Notes: a model not told the origin generated them from the letters alone. A DNA stretch of 9,658 nucleotides from Gemmataceae bacterium (GCA_025056835.1 JANWVS010000039.1:1-9658); one strand, 5' to 3'. Shown: positions 1 to 6,587, numbered from the stretch's first letter. Translations and numbers: made by a program.

Positions 1-1
1 G

Positions 2-577
2 TGCAAGCTACGCCAACAAACGGTGGACGGCTACGTCGAGCGCCTGGCCCGGACGTTCGACATCGACATTGCCCGGCCGCTGGCCCAACTCTCCTCCGGT
101 ATGAAGCGGAAGGTGGCGTTGTTGGCCGTGTTGGCGCCGCGCACCCCTTTGGTCATCCTCGACGAGCCGACCAACACCCTCGACCCCACCATGCGCGACG
201 AGTTGCTGGAGCAACTGCGGCTGGCCCGGAGCCAAGGCCAGGCGGTGCTGTTTTCTTCCCACGTCTTGCAGGAAGTCGAGCAGGTTTGCGACCGCGTGGC
301 AATCTTGCAGCGCGGCAAGCTGGTCCATGTGCAGCCCATGGCCGAATTGCGGCAGGTGCGCCGCGTGCGTGCTCGTTTTGCCGGCGTCGTCGAGGCGATG
401 CCCTGTCTGCCTGGCTTGCTCCAGATCGAACGCACCGGCGCCGACGTGATTTTCACCCACGGCGGCCTGCTCCGCGACCTGCTGGGCTGGCTGGCCCGAC
501 AGGAGGTGCAAGACCTCAAAGTGGAGCCGGTCGGCCTGGCCAGCATCTATCATCGTTATCACAGTGCCCCGGCGTGA
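2..577 (+). CDS. ABC transporter ATP-binding protein, C-terminal part (5' end outside window)
   Basis: This is the nucleotide-binding subunit of an ABC transporter, which hydrolyses ATP in the cytoplasm to drive the permease encoded next. The frame is open from the left edge (C-K-L-R-Q-Q then V-D-G-Y), so the Walker A half lies upstream of the window. Visible in order are the ABC signature L-S-S-G-M (bases 89-103), Walker B L-V-I-L-D-E-P-T with the D-E pair at 161-166, the D-loop N-T-L-D, and the H-loop F-S-S-H with its histidine at 260-262. About 100 residues follow the H-loop, a common tail in ABC-2 type exporters of the CcmA/NosF kind, and the protein ends Y-H-S-A-P-A. The permease gene starts 17 bases after the stop, so the two are almost certainly co-transcribed. 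A start at GTG 23 is possible on paper but would truncate a conserved domain, so I treat the gene as partial. Substrate unknown. Confidence 0.95.
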   Translation, partial: CKLRQQTVDGYVERLARTFDIDIARPLAQLSSGMKRKVALLAVLAPRTPLVILDEPTNTLDPTMRDELLEQLRLARSQGQAVLFSSHVLQEVEQVCDRVAILQRGKLVHVQPMAELRQVRRVRARFAGVVEAMPCLPGLLQIERTGADVIFTHGGLLRDLLGWLARQEVQDLKVEPVGLASIYHRYHSAPA

Positions 578-594
578 GACCGTCCTAGCAAACC

Positions 595-1539
595 ATGACC
601 CGAACGCTGATCGTTAAGCTGCTTCGCGACGTTCGCACGCCGTTGCTCGTCGTTGCCGTGCTGCTCTTTTTGTTTCAGATGCTCTGGGCGCGGATCACGC
701 GGAATATCTCCGGCGTCTTGCTGACCAAGGTGGAACAGAAGCTCAAGCAAGCACAGGAGAAGATTCAAGCAGGCTTGCCGTTTCCCGTGCCCGTCGAAAA
801 ACTCGAAGTCGACGACATGATCAAGATTTTCTTCGAAGACGAAGGCCAGATCATCCAGAAGTTGATCGGCGGCGAGGGGATCGACATCCGCAAGGCGTCG
901 AATTTGCTGACCACCGGCTTCGTACATCCACTGGTCATCACGATCCTGTGCATCTGGGCCATCGGCCGGGCGTCCGGGGCCATTGCCGGGGAAATTGATC
1001 GCGGCACCATGGAGCTGTTGCTGGCCCAGCCGATCAGCCGCAGCCGATTGGTACTGGCTCATTTGTTGGTCGATATCGTCACGATTCCGGTCTTGTGCCT
1101 GAGCATGTGGTCCGGTTTGATTGTCGTGGCGGAGCTGGTGGGTCTGGTCAACAATCCGCGGCCAGAGCTTCAGGCCAATCCGTGGCGCTTCTGGCCGAGC
1201 CTGCCCAACGTCGCCCTCTTGGTCTTCGCGGTGAGTGGGGCGACGATGTGGATGTCGGCCGCCGGCAGGTATCGCAATCGCGTTCTGGGTCGGGCCATCT
1301 TGCTGGCGCTGTTGATGTTCCTGGTCAACGTGATCGGCCAACTCCTGGAGCCGCTCGAGGTATTTCGCCCGTTCACGATCTTTTACTACTACCAGCCGCA
1401 GCCGGTGTTGCTGCAACCCGATTGGTACACGCATCGCGAAGTGTGGGGCCGAATGGCGGTCTTGTTGACGATCGGTGCCGCCGGCTATGGCTTGGCATGG
1501 TGGACGTTCACGCGCCGCGATCTGCCGGCGCCGCTGTGA
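595..1539 (+). CDS. ABC-2 type transporter permease
   Basis: A 314-residue integral membrane partner of the preceding ATPase. I see about six hydrophobic segments, near residues 15-31, 108-128, 155-182, 204-221, 234-250 and 285-304, with a charged, probably extracytoplasmic, region between the first two (residues 35-100, rich in Lys, Glu and Asp). The stretch G-E-I-D-R-G-T-M-E-L-L-L-A-Q-P-I-S-R after the second segment (residues 132-149) is the typical coupling-region signature of ABC-2 permeases of the NosY type. The ATG at 595 is the first start after the ATPase stop; there is no strong Shine-Dalgarno, so translation may be coupled. The substrate cannot be read from the sequence; family members export drugs, polysaccharides or lipids, or mature metalloenzymes. 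Confidence 0.9.
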   Translation: MTRTLIVKLLRDVRTPLLVVAVLLFLFQMLWARITRNISGVLLTKVEQKLKQAQEKIQAGLPFPVPVEKLEVDDMIKIFFEDEGQIIQKLIGGEGIDIRKASNLLTTGFVHPLVITILCIWAIGRASGAIAGEIDRGTMELLLAQPISRSRLVLAHLLVDIVTIPVLCLSMWSGLIVVAELVGLVNNPRPELQANPWRFWPSLPNVALLVFAVSGATMWMSAAGRYRNRVLGRAILLALLMFLVNVIGQLLEPLEVFRPFTIFYYYQPQPVLLQPDWYTHREVWGRMAVLLTIGAAGYGLAWWTFTRRDLPAPL

Positions 1540-1665
1540 TGCGCCGCCCATCTGGTGCCGGATGCACGAGGCACGGCAAGTTCCTTACGCGGCGCTGAAA
1601 TGCCGGAGCCGCGGCGACGAATAACTTCGGACCGACCCACGGCCCACGGCGGCCCGTTTCCGTAG

Positions 1666-1671
1666 CATAAT
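1666..1671 (+). promoter_or_regulatory. Candidate -10 element (CATAAT) for the kinase gene
   Basis: CATAAT matches the sigma-70 -10 consensus at five of six positions and is the most AT-rich spot in a GC-rich 130-base gap. It overlaps the upstream in-frame ATG at 1670. Transcription starting 6-8 bases downstream would begin close to the second ATG at 1679, giving a leaderless or nearly leaderless message. No recognisable -35 hexamer lies 16-18 bases upstream. The same arrangement recurs at 6588. Confidence 0.35.
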
Positions 1672-1678
1672 GTTCGCC

Positions 1679-3298
1679 ATGGCAGAACAGCAGCCAGTTG
1701 CGATCCCGCTCGAGCCGAAGGCAGGTGGGGCGCCGGCCGACGAAACGCCGACCGTGTCGTCGCTGACGCACACGACGACGAACGCGACGGGGCCTCAAGG
1801 GAGCTTCGGCGACTACGAGATCCTGGGTGAAATCGCCCGCGGCGGCATGGGCGTGGTCTATCGAGCCAAGCAAATCTCTCTCAACCGCGTCGTGGCCTTA
1901 AAAATGATCCTGGCTGGCCGCTTGGCCACCGCAGACGACGTCGCCCGCTTCCGGGCCGAAGCAGAAGCCGCGGGAAAGTTGCAGCATCCCAATGTCGTTT
2001 CGATCTTCGAGGTCGGCACCCACGACGGCCAGCATTACTTCAGCATGGAATATATCGACGGCGAAAGTCTGGCCCAGCGCCTGGCGCGCGGTCCGCTGGC
2101 CGGGCACACGGCAGCCAAACTCTTGCGGACGATTGCCCGGGCCGTTGACTATGCCCACAAGCAAGGCATTTTGCACCGCGACCTGAAGCCATCCAACATC
2201 CTGTTCGACGCCGCCGACGAACCCCATATCACCGATTTCGGCCTGGCCAAGCGACTGGGCGATAAATCCGGCCACACGCGCTCCGGCGCGGTGATGGGAA
2301 CCCCGAGTTACATGGCACCAGAACAAGCCCAGGGCAAGACCCGCGACGTGACCCCGGCCGCCGACGTTTATAGCCTGGGAGCCATCTTGTACGAATGCCT
2401 TACGGGCCGGCCGCCGTTCAGGGCCGAAACACCGTTGGAAACAATCCACCAGGTGATCGAAAATGAACCGGCACCGCCCACCTTGCTCAACGCCGCCATC
2501 GACCGCGACCTCGAGACTATCTGCCTGAAGTGCCTCCATAAGGACCCCCAAGCGCGCTATGCCAGCGCCGAAGAACTGGCCGCGGACTTGGATCGTTATC
2601 TCGATGGTTTGCCGATCTCGGCCCGCAGCCTCAACGTGCTCGATTTTGTCTCGCGCATGCTCAGCCGCACGCGCGACGACGCGTCGTTTCATACCTGGAG
2701 CGGCATGCTGTTCATCATGGCCGCGGTCATCGCCGTGGAGCACGTCCTGGTCTTTGTCCTCATCAAGGCCGAGGCACCGCGCCCTTGGATCATCGCCGCC
2801 CGGTTTATTCAGCTTGCGATTTTGCTCGTGCTGTTCTTGTGGCACCGCGGCAAACGACAATTGCTGCCGACCACTGCCGCCGAGCGCGAATTGTGGACGA
2901 TTTGGATCGGCTATTTCTTGGCCTATCTCGTTGCCATCTTCGCCACGCGCATGCTCGTCAGCGAGTTGGACATCCTCGAGCCGGGCAGGCGAGCACCGCG
3001 GGAATTACGAGAAACGCTGCCGTATCCGTTCATCTCGCTGGCGGCAGGACTGGCGTTTTTCACGATGGGGACCAACTACTGGGGCCGCTGTTACCTGATC
3101 GGCGCCGCGTTCTTCCTTATGGCGGCGCTGATGCCGTTCCACCTGGAGTGGGCGCCGCTGGAGTTCGGCCTGTTGTGGTCGGCAGCACTTATAGCCTTGG
3201 GCAAGCACCTGCGGCAACTCGGCACCCATGCGTCCCGGCCCCCGCAAGCAAGCGATTCCCAGAACGTCGCCACCGTGCAACAGCGCGTTACGGCGTGA
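1679..3298 (+). CDS. Transmembrane Hanks-type serine/threonine protein kinase
   Basis: A receptor-like Ser/Thr kinase of 539 residues from the ATG at 1679; an in-frame ATG at 1670 would add three residues but overlaps the likely -10 element. Positions below count from 1670. The kinase domain covers about residues 48-313: glycine loop [10 protein letters not shown] (55-64), ATP-binding Lys78 in V-A-L-K, likely helix-C Glu97 or Glu99, catalytic H-R-D-L-K-P-S-N (169-176, Asp171, Asn176), D-F-G (189-191), G-T-P-S-Y-M-A-P-E (210-218) and D-V-Y-S-L-G. All key residues are present, so it should be active. After a short linker come about six hydrophobic segments (near 345-366, 373-391, 408-429, 452-469, 471-490, 495-512), so the kinase faces the cytoplasm with its N-terminus free. 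No PASTA, WD40 or TPR sensor is present, so the membrane part itself is the likely input domain. Residues 1-45 are low-complexity and Thr-rich, a possible autophosphorylation region. Substrates unknown. Confidence 0.95.
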   Translation: MAEQQPVAIPLEPKAGGAPADETPTVSSLTHTTTNATGPQGSFGDYEILGEIARGGMGVVYRAKQISLNRVVALKMILAGRLATADDVARFRAEAEAAGKLQHPNVVSIFEVGTHDGQHYFSMEYIDGESLAQRLARGPLAGHTAAKLLRTIARAVDYAHKQGILHRDLKPSNILFDAADEPHITDFGLAKRLGDKSGHTRSGAVMGTPSYMAPEQAQGKTRDVTPAADVYSLGAILYECLTGRPPFRAETPLETIHQVIENEPAPPTLLNAAIDRDLETICLKCLHKDPQARYASAEELAADLDRYLDGLPISARSLNVLDFVSRMLSRTRDDASFHTWSGMLFIMAAVIAVEHVLVFVLIKAEAPRPWIIAARFIQLAILLVLFLWHRGKRQLLPTTAAERELWTIWIGYFLAYLVAIFATRMLVSELDILEPGRRAPRELRETLPYPFISLAAGLAFFTMGTNYWGRCYLIGAAFFLMAALMPFHLEWAPLEFGLLWSAALIALGKHLRQLGTHASRPPQASDSQNVATVQQRVTA

Positions 3299-3374
3299 AC
3301 CGTCGCGGGGTTCGCCATCCTTTTCAACCCTCCGCTCCCAAGTCGCGCTTTGGTTCCGACCACGGGCGTTGTCT

Positions 3375-3403
3375 TTGGTCGCTCCGGGTCTCGCTCATAC
3401 AAC
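3375..3403 (+). promoter_or_regulatory. Candidate sigma-70-like promoter for the three-gene unit
   Basis: TTGGTC at 3375-3380 and TACAAC at 3398-3403 are separated by 17 bases, the optimal spacing. The -10 matches TATAAT at four of six positions; the -35 keeps TTG. It sits in the 168-base gap between the kinase stop and the next gene and would give a leader of about 55-60 bases before the GTG at 3467. The rest of the gap shows no convincing terminator or other feature. This is by eye only. Confidence 0.3.
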
Positions 3404-3452
3404 AACATGGCTCGTAGCCAACGTCAGGCTGCTTGTGTTGTCGAAGTTTTCG

Positions 3453-3457
3453 AAGGA
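3453..3457 (+). promoter_or_regulatory. Ribosome binding site (AAGGA) deciding the start at 3467
   Basis: AAGGA lies nine bases before the GTG at 3467. The alternative starts upstream in the same frame (TTG 3350, ATG 3407) have no comparable purine-rich site, and the residues they would add look like translated intergenic DNA. Confidence 0.45.
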
Positions 3458-3466
3458 CGATCGCTC

Positions 3467-4051
3467 GTGACATATTCGCCGCCGCTTGCCGAACTGCTGC
3501 GTATGCCGCGCTTGCCGGAGCTGGGGCCGGGCGCCCCGGTTGGCGACGTGCGCCCCCTGTTGGCATCGCTGCGCGAGGAGACGTTGTTCGCACCGGCGCG
3601 GGTCGTCGACGCCGACGCTGCCCGTGCTTGTTTGGCGGGACTGTGGCTGTTGTTCGATTTTCTTGACGAATCGCACCGGCTCAGCCAAGAGATTGCCACC
3701 GTCGACGGCAGTTACTGGCATGGGTTGATGCACCGACGCGAACCGGACTACGGCAACGCCAAATACTGGTTTCGACGTGTCGGCCGGCACCCTATCTTCC
3801 CGACTCTTGGCGTCCAAGCCGGCCAACTGGCCGGCTCGGCGGAGCCGTGCCGCGCTGCCGATCTCGTGGCCAGAGCGACGTCCTGGGATCCCATGGCGTT
3901 TATCGACCTGTGCGCGACCGTCGCGCCGGGCAGCCCCGATGCTCGGCTGTGCCAAAGGATTCAGCGGCTCGAATGGGACTTGCTCTTTGCCCACTGCGCG
4001 GCCAAAGCCACCGGCAGCCCGCCCGAAGATCGACTGGGGCACCCGTCATGA
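3467..4051 (+). CDS. Conserved hypothetical protein with WHGLMHRREPD core
   Basis: A soluble protein of 194 residues from the GTG at 3467 (M-T-Y-S-P-P-L-A-E-L); the frame is open back to TTG 3350 and includes ATG 3407, so the start is not certain. It has no signal peptide or membrane segment. The centre carries a striking conserved-looking block, roughly F-L-D-E-S-H-R followed by Y-W-H-G-L-M-H-R-R-E-P-D and N-A-K-Y-W-F-R-R-V-G, rich in Trp, His, Arg and acidic residues that could form a binding or catalytic site. From memory, proteins with this block are widespread as uncharacterised genes in planctomycetes and relatives; I know of no assigned function. The stop overlaps the start of the HD-domain gene by four bases (ATGA at 4048-4051), indicating translational coupling and a likely shared pathway. 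Confidence 0.8.
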   Translation: MTYSPPLAELLRMPRLPELGPGAPVGDVRPLLASLREETLFAPARVVDADAARACLAGLWLLFDFLDESHRLSQEIATVDGSYWHGLMHRREPDYGNAKYWFRRVGRHPIFPTLGVQAGQLAGSAEPCRAADLVARATSWDPMAFIDLCATVAPGSPDARLCQRIQRLEWDLLFAHCAAKATGSPPEDRLGHPS

Positions 4052-4635
4052 ATCGTGCTGAGGCTTGGAATCTGCTCCAGGAATACGTGCAAGACACGGG
4101 TTTGGTCCGGCACATGCTCGCCGTCGAAGCTGCGCTGCGCGCTTACGCCCGCAAGCTGGGGGCCGATGAAGAAACCTGGGGCATCGTCGGTCTGCTGCAC
4201 GATTTCGACTACGAACGCTGGCCCAACCCGCCCGACCATCCGCTGCAAGGCTCGAAAATCCTCCGCGAGCGCGGCTACCCCGACGAAGTGATTTACGCGA
4301 TCCTGTCGCACGCCGACTATCTGCCCGACTACCCGCGCGTTCACCTGCTTGACAAGGCGCTGTACGCCTGCGATGAATTGGCCGGCCTGATTACCGCCGC
4401 CGCCCTGGTCCGGCCCGCCGGCATCACCGACTTGACCGCCGCCAGCGTGAAGAAGAAGATGAAGTCCAAGGGGTTTGCCCGCAACGTCAACCGCGACGAC
4501 ATCGCCCGTGGGGCCGCCGACTTCGGCGTCGATCTGACGGAGCACATTCAATTCGTCATCGACGCCATGAAACCACTGGCCGTCCAGCTCGGGATTGAAC
4601 GCGGACTGAGCGCCGAGCCGCCCGAGAGCGCCTGA
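4048..4635 (+). CDS. HD/HDIG-domain phosphohydrolase-like protein
   Basis: A 195-residue cytoplasmic protein of the HD superfamily, whose members are metal-dependent phosphohydrolases acting on nucleotides or other phosphoesters. Metal-ligand candidates are His22 (R-H-M-L), the His51-Asp52 pair in L-L-H-D-F-D-Y-E, His64, His88 in S-H-A-D, and Asp109 in C-D-E-L. The C-terminal part (V-K-K-K-M-K-S-K-G-F-A-R-N-V-N-R, then E-H-I-Q-F-V-I-D-A-M) matches the small stand-alone HDIG proteins found in many bacteria, generally annotated only by domain. ATG 4048 is chosen because it overlaps the previous stop as ATGA and begins the conserved N-terminus; the frame is open further upstream to 3847, but that DNA already encodes the previous gene. 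The following gene starts one base after this stop. The exact substrate is unknown. Confidence 0.9.
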   Translation: MNRAEAWNLLQEYVQDTGLVRHMLAVEAALRAYARKLGADEETWGIVGLLHDFDYERWPNPPDHPLQGSKILRERGYPDEVIYAILSHADYLPDYPRVHLLDKALYACDELAGLITAAALVRPAGITDLTAASVKKKMKSKGFARNVNRDDIARGAADFGVDLTEHIQFVIDAMKPLAVQLGIERGLSAEPPESA

Positions 4636-4636
4636 C

Positions 4637-5422
4637 ATGAACCAACGCAGCGCCTACAACGCCATGGAGCTGATGATCTGCTGCGCCGCCCGCTGCCTCG
4701 AGGACGGCAAGTCGGTGGCCGTCGGCACGGGTGTCCCCTGCGCTGCCGCCATGCTGGCCCAACGGACCACAGCCCCGAACCTCATGATCTGCTTCGAAGC
4801 CGGCGGCGTCGCGCCGCTGCTGCCGACCATGCCGATCAGCGTCGGCGACTCGCGCACCTTTTGGCGCGGCCTGATGGCCACGAGCATGGCCGACGTCATG
4901 GAAACCTGCCAGCGCGGCCTGATCGATTACACCTTTCTGGGCGGCGCCCAGATCGACGCCTACGGCAATCTCAATTCCACCATGATCGGCACCGACTATC
5001 GCCGACCGAAGACGCGCTTGCCCGGCAGCGGCGGCGCCAACGATCTCGCCTCGCTCTGCTGGCGGATCCTCGTCGTCACCAAGCATGATCGCCGCCGGTT
5101 TGTTGAAAAGCTCGATTTCATGACGACGCCCGGCTACCTCACCGGCCCCGGGGCGCGCGAAGCCGCCGGCCTGCCGCGCGACACCGGACCGTATCGCGTC
5201 ATTACTGATCTGGCAATCCTGGGCTACCATGCCCAAAGCAAGCGCATGGAAGTCCTGAGTCTGCACCCAGGCGTCGCCCTGGAACAGGTGCAAGCCCATA
5301 CCGGCTTCCCACTCGGCGTTGCCGCTGATGTGAAGGAGACGCCGCCGCCGACCGACACCGAGTTGCGCATCCTCCGCGAGGAGGTTGATCCTTATCGCTA
5401 CGTGATCGGTCGCGCCGACTAA
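4637..5422 (+). CDS. Family I CoA-transferase beta-subunit-like protein (GctB type)
   Basis: A 261-residue protein resembling the beta subunit of family I CoA-transferases such as glutaconate or 3-oxoadipate CoA-transferase. These heteromers move CoA between carboxylic acids through a glutamyl-CoA intermediate. Glu54 in I-C-F-E-A-G-G lies where the catalytic glutamate of GctB sits, and the P-G-S-G-G-A-N-D block (129-136) is the usual glycine-rich motif; V-G-T-G-V-P near residue 29 also fits. The distantly related IpdAB ring-cleaving hydrolases share this fold, so hydrolase activity on a CoA thioester is an alternative. No alpha subunit is encoded on either side: the preceding gene, one base away, is the HD protein, and the next is the selenoprotein. 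The partner must be elsewhere or absent. No strong Shine-Dalgarno precedes the ATG, consistent with coupling to the HD gene. Confidence 0.88.
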   Translation: MNQRSAYNAMELMICCAARCLEDGKSVAVGTGVPCAAAMLAQRTTAPNLMICFEAGGVAPLLPTMPISVGDSRTFWRGLMATSMADVMETCQRGLIDYTFLGGAQIDAYGNLNSTMIGTDYRRPKTRLPGSGGANDLASLCWRILVVTKHDRRRFVEKLDFMTTPGYLTGPGAREAAGLPRDTGPYRVITDLAILGYHAQSKRMEVLSLHPGVALEQVQAHTGFPLGVAADVKETPPPTDTELRILREEVDPYRYVIGRAD

Positions 5423-5467
5423 GGTACTCGCGGCGGGGAACAGTGACGAATCGCCTAGTGGGACCCA

Positions 5468-5473
5468 AAGGAG
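5468..5473 (+). promoter_or_regulatory. Ribosome binding site (AAGGAG) of the selenoprotein gene
   Basis: AAGGAG with a six-base spacer to the ATG at 5480 is one of the best Shine-Dalgarno matches in the window. It fixes the start of the recoded gene. No equivalent site precedes the GTG at 5801, the start an automatic caller would assign to the downstream half. Confidence 0.8.
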
Positions 5474-5479
5474 CATCGC

Positions 5480-6526
5480 ATGCGGCAAATGATCGTTCCA
5501 GTCGCGTTACTCCTCATCGCCATGGTCGCTTGCTCGAAAAAGCCGGCCCCCGAGGCATCCGTGGCTCAGCCGCAAACGACGAACGTTCGTCTGGCAGTTC
5601 AGTCCGAGCGCCCCGCGGCAAGGGAGGACGAAAAGCCCAAGAAAGCGGCGAAGAAAGACAAGAAGAGCAAAGGTGCGAAGAACCTGCCGCCGGGCTGGCA
5701 TGGCGACTACGAGCAAGCCTTAGCTCAAGCGAAAATGACCGGTCAGCCGCTCTTGGTTCTGTTTCACTGACTGACGTGAGGATGCAGCTTCGACGAACAG
5801 GTGGTTCGTCCTGAGGATCCGGAGTTGAAAGAGCTGCTGAAGCATTTCGTGTGCGTCAAGCGCACCTCGATGCACGACGTCAATCTCGAAGTTTTCGCTT
5901 TCGATTACGACCTGACCTGGTGGGCATTCTTAATCGACGCCCACGAACGCGTCTACAGCCGATTTGGTGGCAGCGGCGACGCCGACCCCGCCAGCAGACT
6001 CTCCGTGGCAGGTCTGAAATACACGATGCGCCTGGTGTTGCAAGAGCACGAGCGCCGTCGCAATGAGCTGCCGCCGCCGCCCGTGGCTGTGCGACGTCCC
6101 GTCGATCTCTTTGGCATGAAGGGTAAGTGCATGCACTGCCACCATGTCAATGAGAACTTCTACAAGAGGGAAACACCGAAACCAAGAATCACCGACCTAG
6201 ATCGCTTGCGTTTTTTACCCGTCCCAGAGGACGTTGGCTTGACTTTGATGATCGACGCGGGCAACCGCATTGAACGAGTCATCGAGGCATCTCCTGCGGA
6301 CAAGGCAGGTTTGCGGCCGGGTGACATAGTTTGGCAAGTTGGTAGCGTTCCCACGCGCAGCCAAGGCGACGTCATGTGGGCTTTGAAGCTGGCGCCGAAA
6401 GAAGGACGCCTTGCGCTGGTTTTCGAGCGCAACGCCAAGCGGCGCGAGACATCGCTGGAATTGGCCGGCGGGTGGAAAAAGCCCGATCTTTCTTGGCGTC
6501 GGTCGGTTTCGAAACTGAAAAAGTAA
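5480..6526 (+). CDS. Putative selenoprotein: lipoprotein thioredoxin-like / CxxCH / PDZ protein with two in-frame UGA codons
   Basis: One reading frame of 349 codons (348 residues) interrupted only by TGA at 5768-5770 and 5777-5779; standard calling would split it at 5770 and restart at GTG 5801. Residues 1-18 look like a lipoprotein signal (hydrophobic core, then M-V-A-C with Cys18). A Lys-rich linker (about 51-69) follows, then a thioredoxin-like domain from about residue 72. The strand L-L-V-L-F-H leads into U97-L-T-U100-G-C102-S-F-D-E, the position of the redox motif, and the fold continues through the downstream half ([10 protein letters not shown] to about 175). Next come a CxxCH motif (C217-M-H-C220-H221), a possible haem c site, and a PDZ domain (about 253-328, with A-G-L-R-P-G-D). 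I recall a planctomycete family annotated as Trx7/PDZ domain-containing (seleno)protein, and cysteine versions with C-x-x-C-x-C-S here. Likely an envelope redox protein. The alternative is a double-nonsense pseudogene, which I consider less likely. Confidence 0.85.
5768..5770 (+). other. Putative selenocysteine codon UGA (Sec97)
   Basis: In-frame TGA directly after the hydrophobic strand L-L-V-L-F-H, where thioredoxin-fold proteins place the first redox residue of the active-site motif. The reading frame is unchanged on both sides, and the next base, C, is compatible with readthrough. The apical loop of the downstream hairpin begins 28 bases after this codon. Confidence 0.78.
5777..5779 (+). 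other. Putative selenocysteine codon UGA (Sec100)
   Basis: A second in-frame TGA three codons after the first, giving a U-x-x-U spacing that corresponds to the two positions of a C-x-x-C motif. The hairpin starts at the very next base and its loop begins 19 bases downstream. Established precedent: the SelL selenoprotein family has a UxxU motif able to form a diselenide. Confidence 0.8.
5780..5820 (+). promoter_or_regulatory. Candidate bacterial SECIS element (stem-loop in coding sequence)
   Basis: Immediately after the second UGA the RNA can fold into a hairpin. The upper stem is seven perfect Watson-Crick pairs (5792-5798 with 5804-5810) closing a five-base loop AGGUG (5799-5803). Below an unpaired CUUC (5788-5791), CAG 5785-5787 pairs with CUG 5811-5813, and GGAU 5780-5783 pairs with AUCC 5817-5820. 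Bacterial SECIS elements need a short stem with a small apical loop carrying G in its first two positions, some 16-37 bases from the UGA (from memory of the published model); here loop position two is G and both UGAs are in range. SelB loaded with Sec-tRNA would bind it. It also encodes [11 protein letters not shown], so part of the pairing could follow from codon choice. Confidence 0.75.
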
Positions 6527-6547
6527 ATGTTGATCATCCCCCCTCGC

Positions 6548-6574
6548 GGCGCCCATCGCCTGGTGCTGCCTTTT
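6548..6574 (+). terminator. Possible intrinsic terminator after the selenoprotein gene
   Basis: GGC 6548-6550 pairs with GCC 6568-6570, GC 6551-6552 with GC 6565-6566, and CCA 6553-6555 with TGG 6561-6563. This gives eight pairs with two single-base bulges (T6564, T6567) and a five-base loop, followed directly by TTTT at 6571-6574. It sits 22 bases after the selenoprotein stop and just before the promoter-like element of the MoxR gene. The bulges and short T-run make it a moderate candidate only. Confidence 0.35.
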
Positions 6575-6587
6575 CGTGGACCGACCG

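Noticed and set aside
559..1551. A 330-codon open frame on the minus strand
   Set aside because: It is antisense to the ABC-2 permease, Gln/His/Asp-rich, and shows no domain; a shadow.
1541..1595. Inverted repeat GCGCCGC / GCGGCGC in the gap before the kinase gene, enclosing a TGCCG / CGGCA pair
   Set aside because: The outer arms are over 40 bases apart and no T-run follows, so it is not convincing as a terminator or operator in GC-rich DNA.
1898..2860. A 320-codon open frame on the minus strand
   Set aside because: It is antisense to the kinase catalytic domain, whose motifs are unmistakable on the + strand.
3847..4047. Upstream extension of the HD-domain gene
   Set aside because: The frame is open to 3847, but this DNA encodes the previous protein in another frame, and the conserved HD-family N-terminus begins at ATG 4048 in an ATGA overlap.
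5480..5770. A stand-alone 96-residue protein ending at TGA 5768
   Set aside because: It would be a lipoprotein signal, a linker and only the first part of a thioredoxin fold, stopping at the active site. The same frame continues with the rest of the fold after the two TGAs.
5443..5814. An overlapping 123-residue frame running across the TGA sites
   Set aside because: It is Arg/Gly/Ser-rich shadow sequence of another frame, lacks any domain, and would not connect the two parts of the thioredoxin fold.
5801..6526. A separate 241-residue PDZ protein starting at GTG 5801
   Set aside because: There is no Shine-Dalgarno, the start lies in the hairpin loop, and the N-terminal part is the second half of a thioredoxin-like domain. 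It is better read as the continuation of the gene from 5480.
5480..6526. Pseudogene by frameshift or nonsense mutation
   Set aside because: Both halves are in one frame, so no frameshift is involved. Two nonsense changes, both TGA and both at redox-motif positions with a SECIS-like hairpin behind them, are less likely than recoding. Genome-wide data on selenocysteine genes would settle it.
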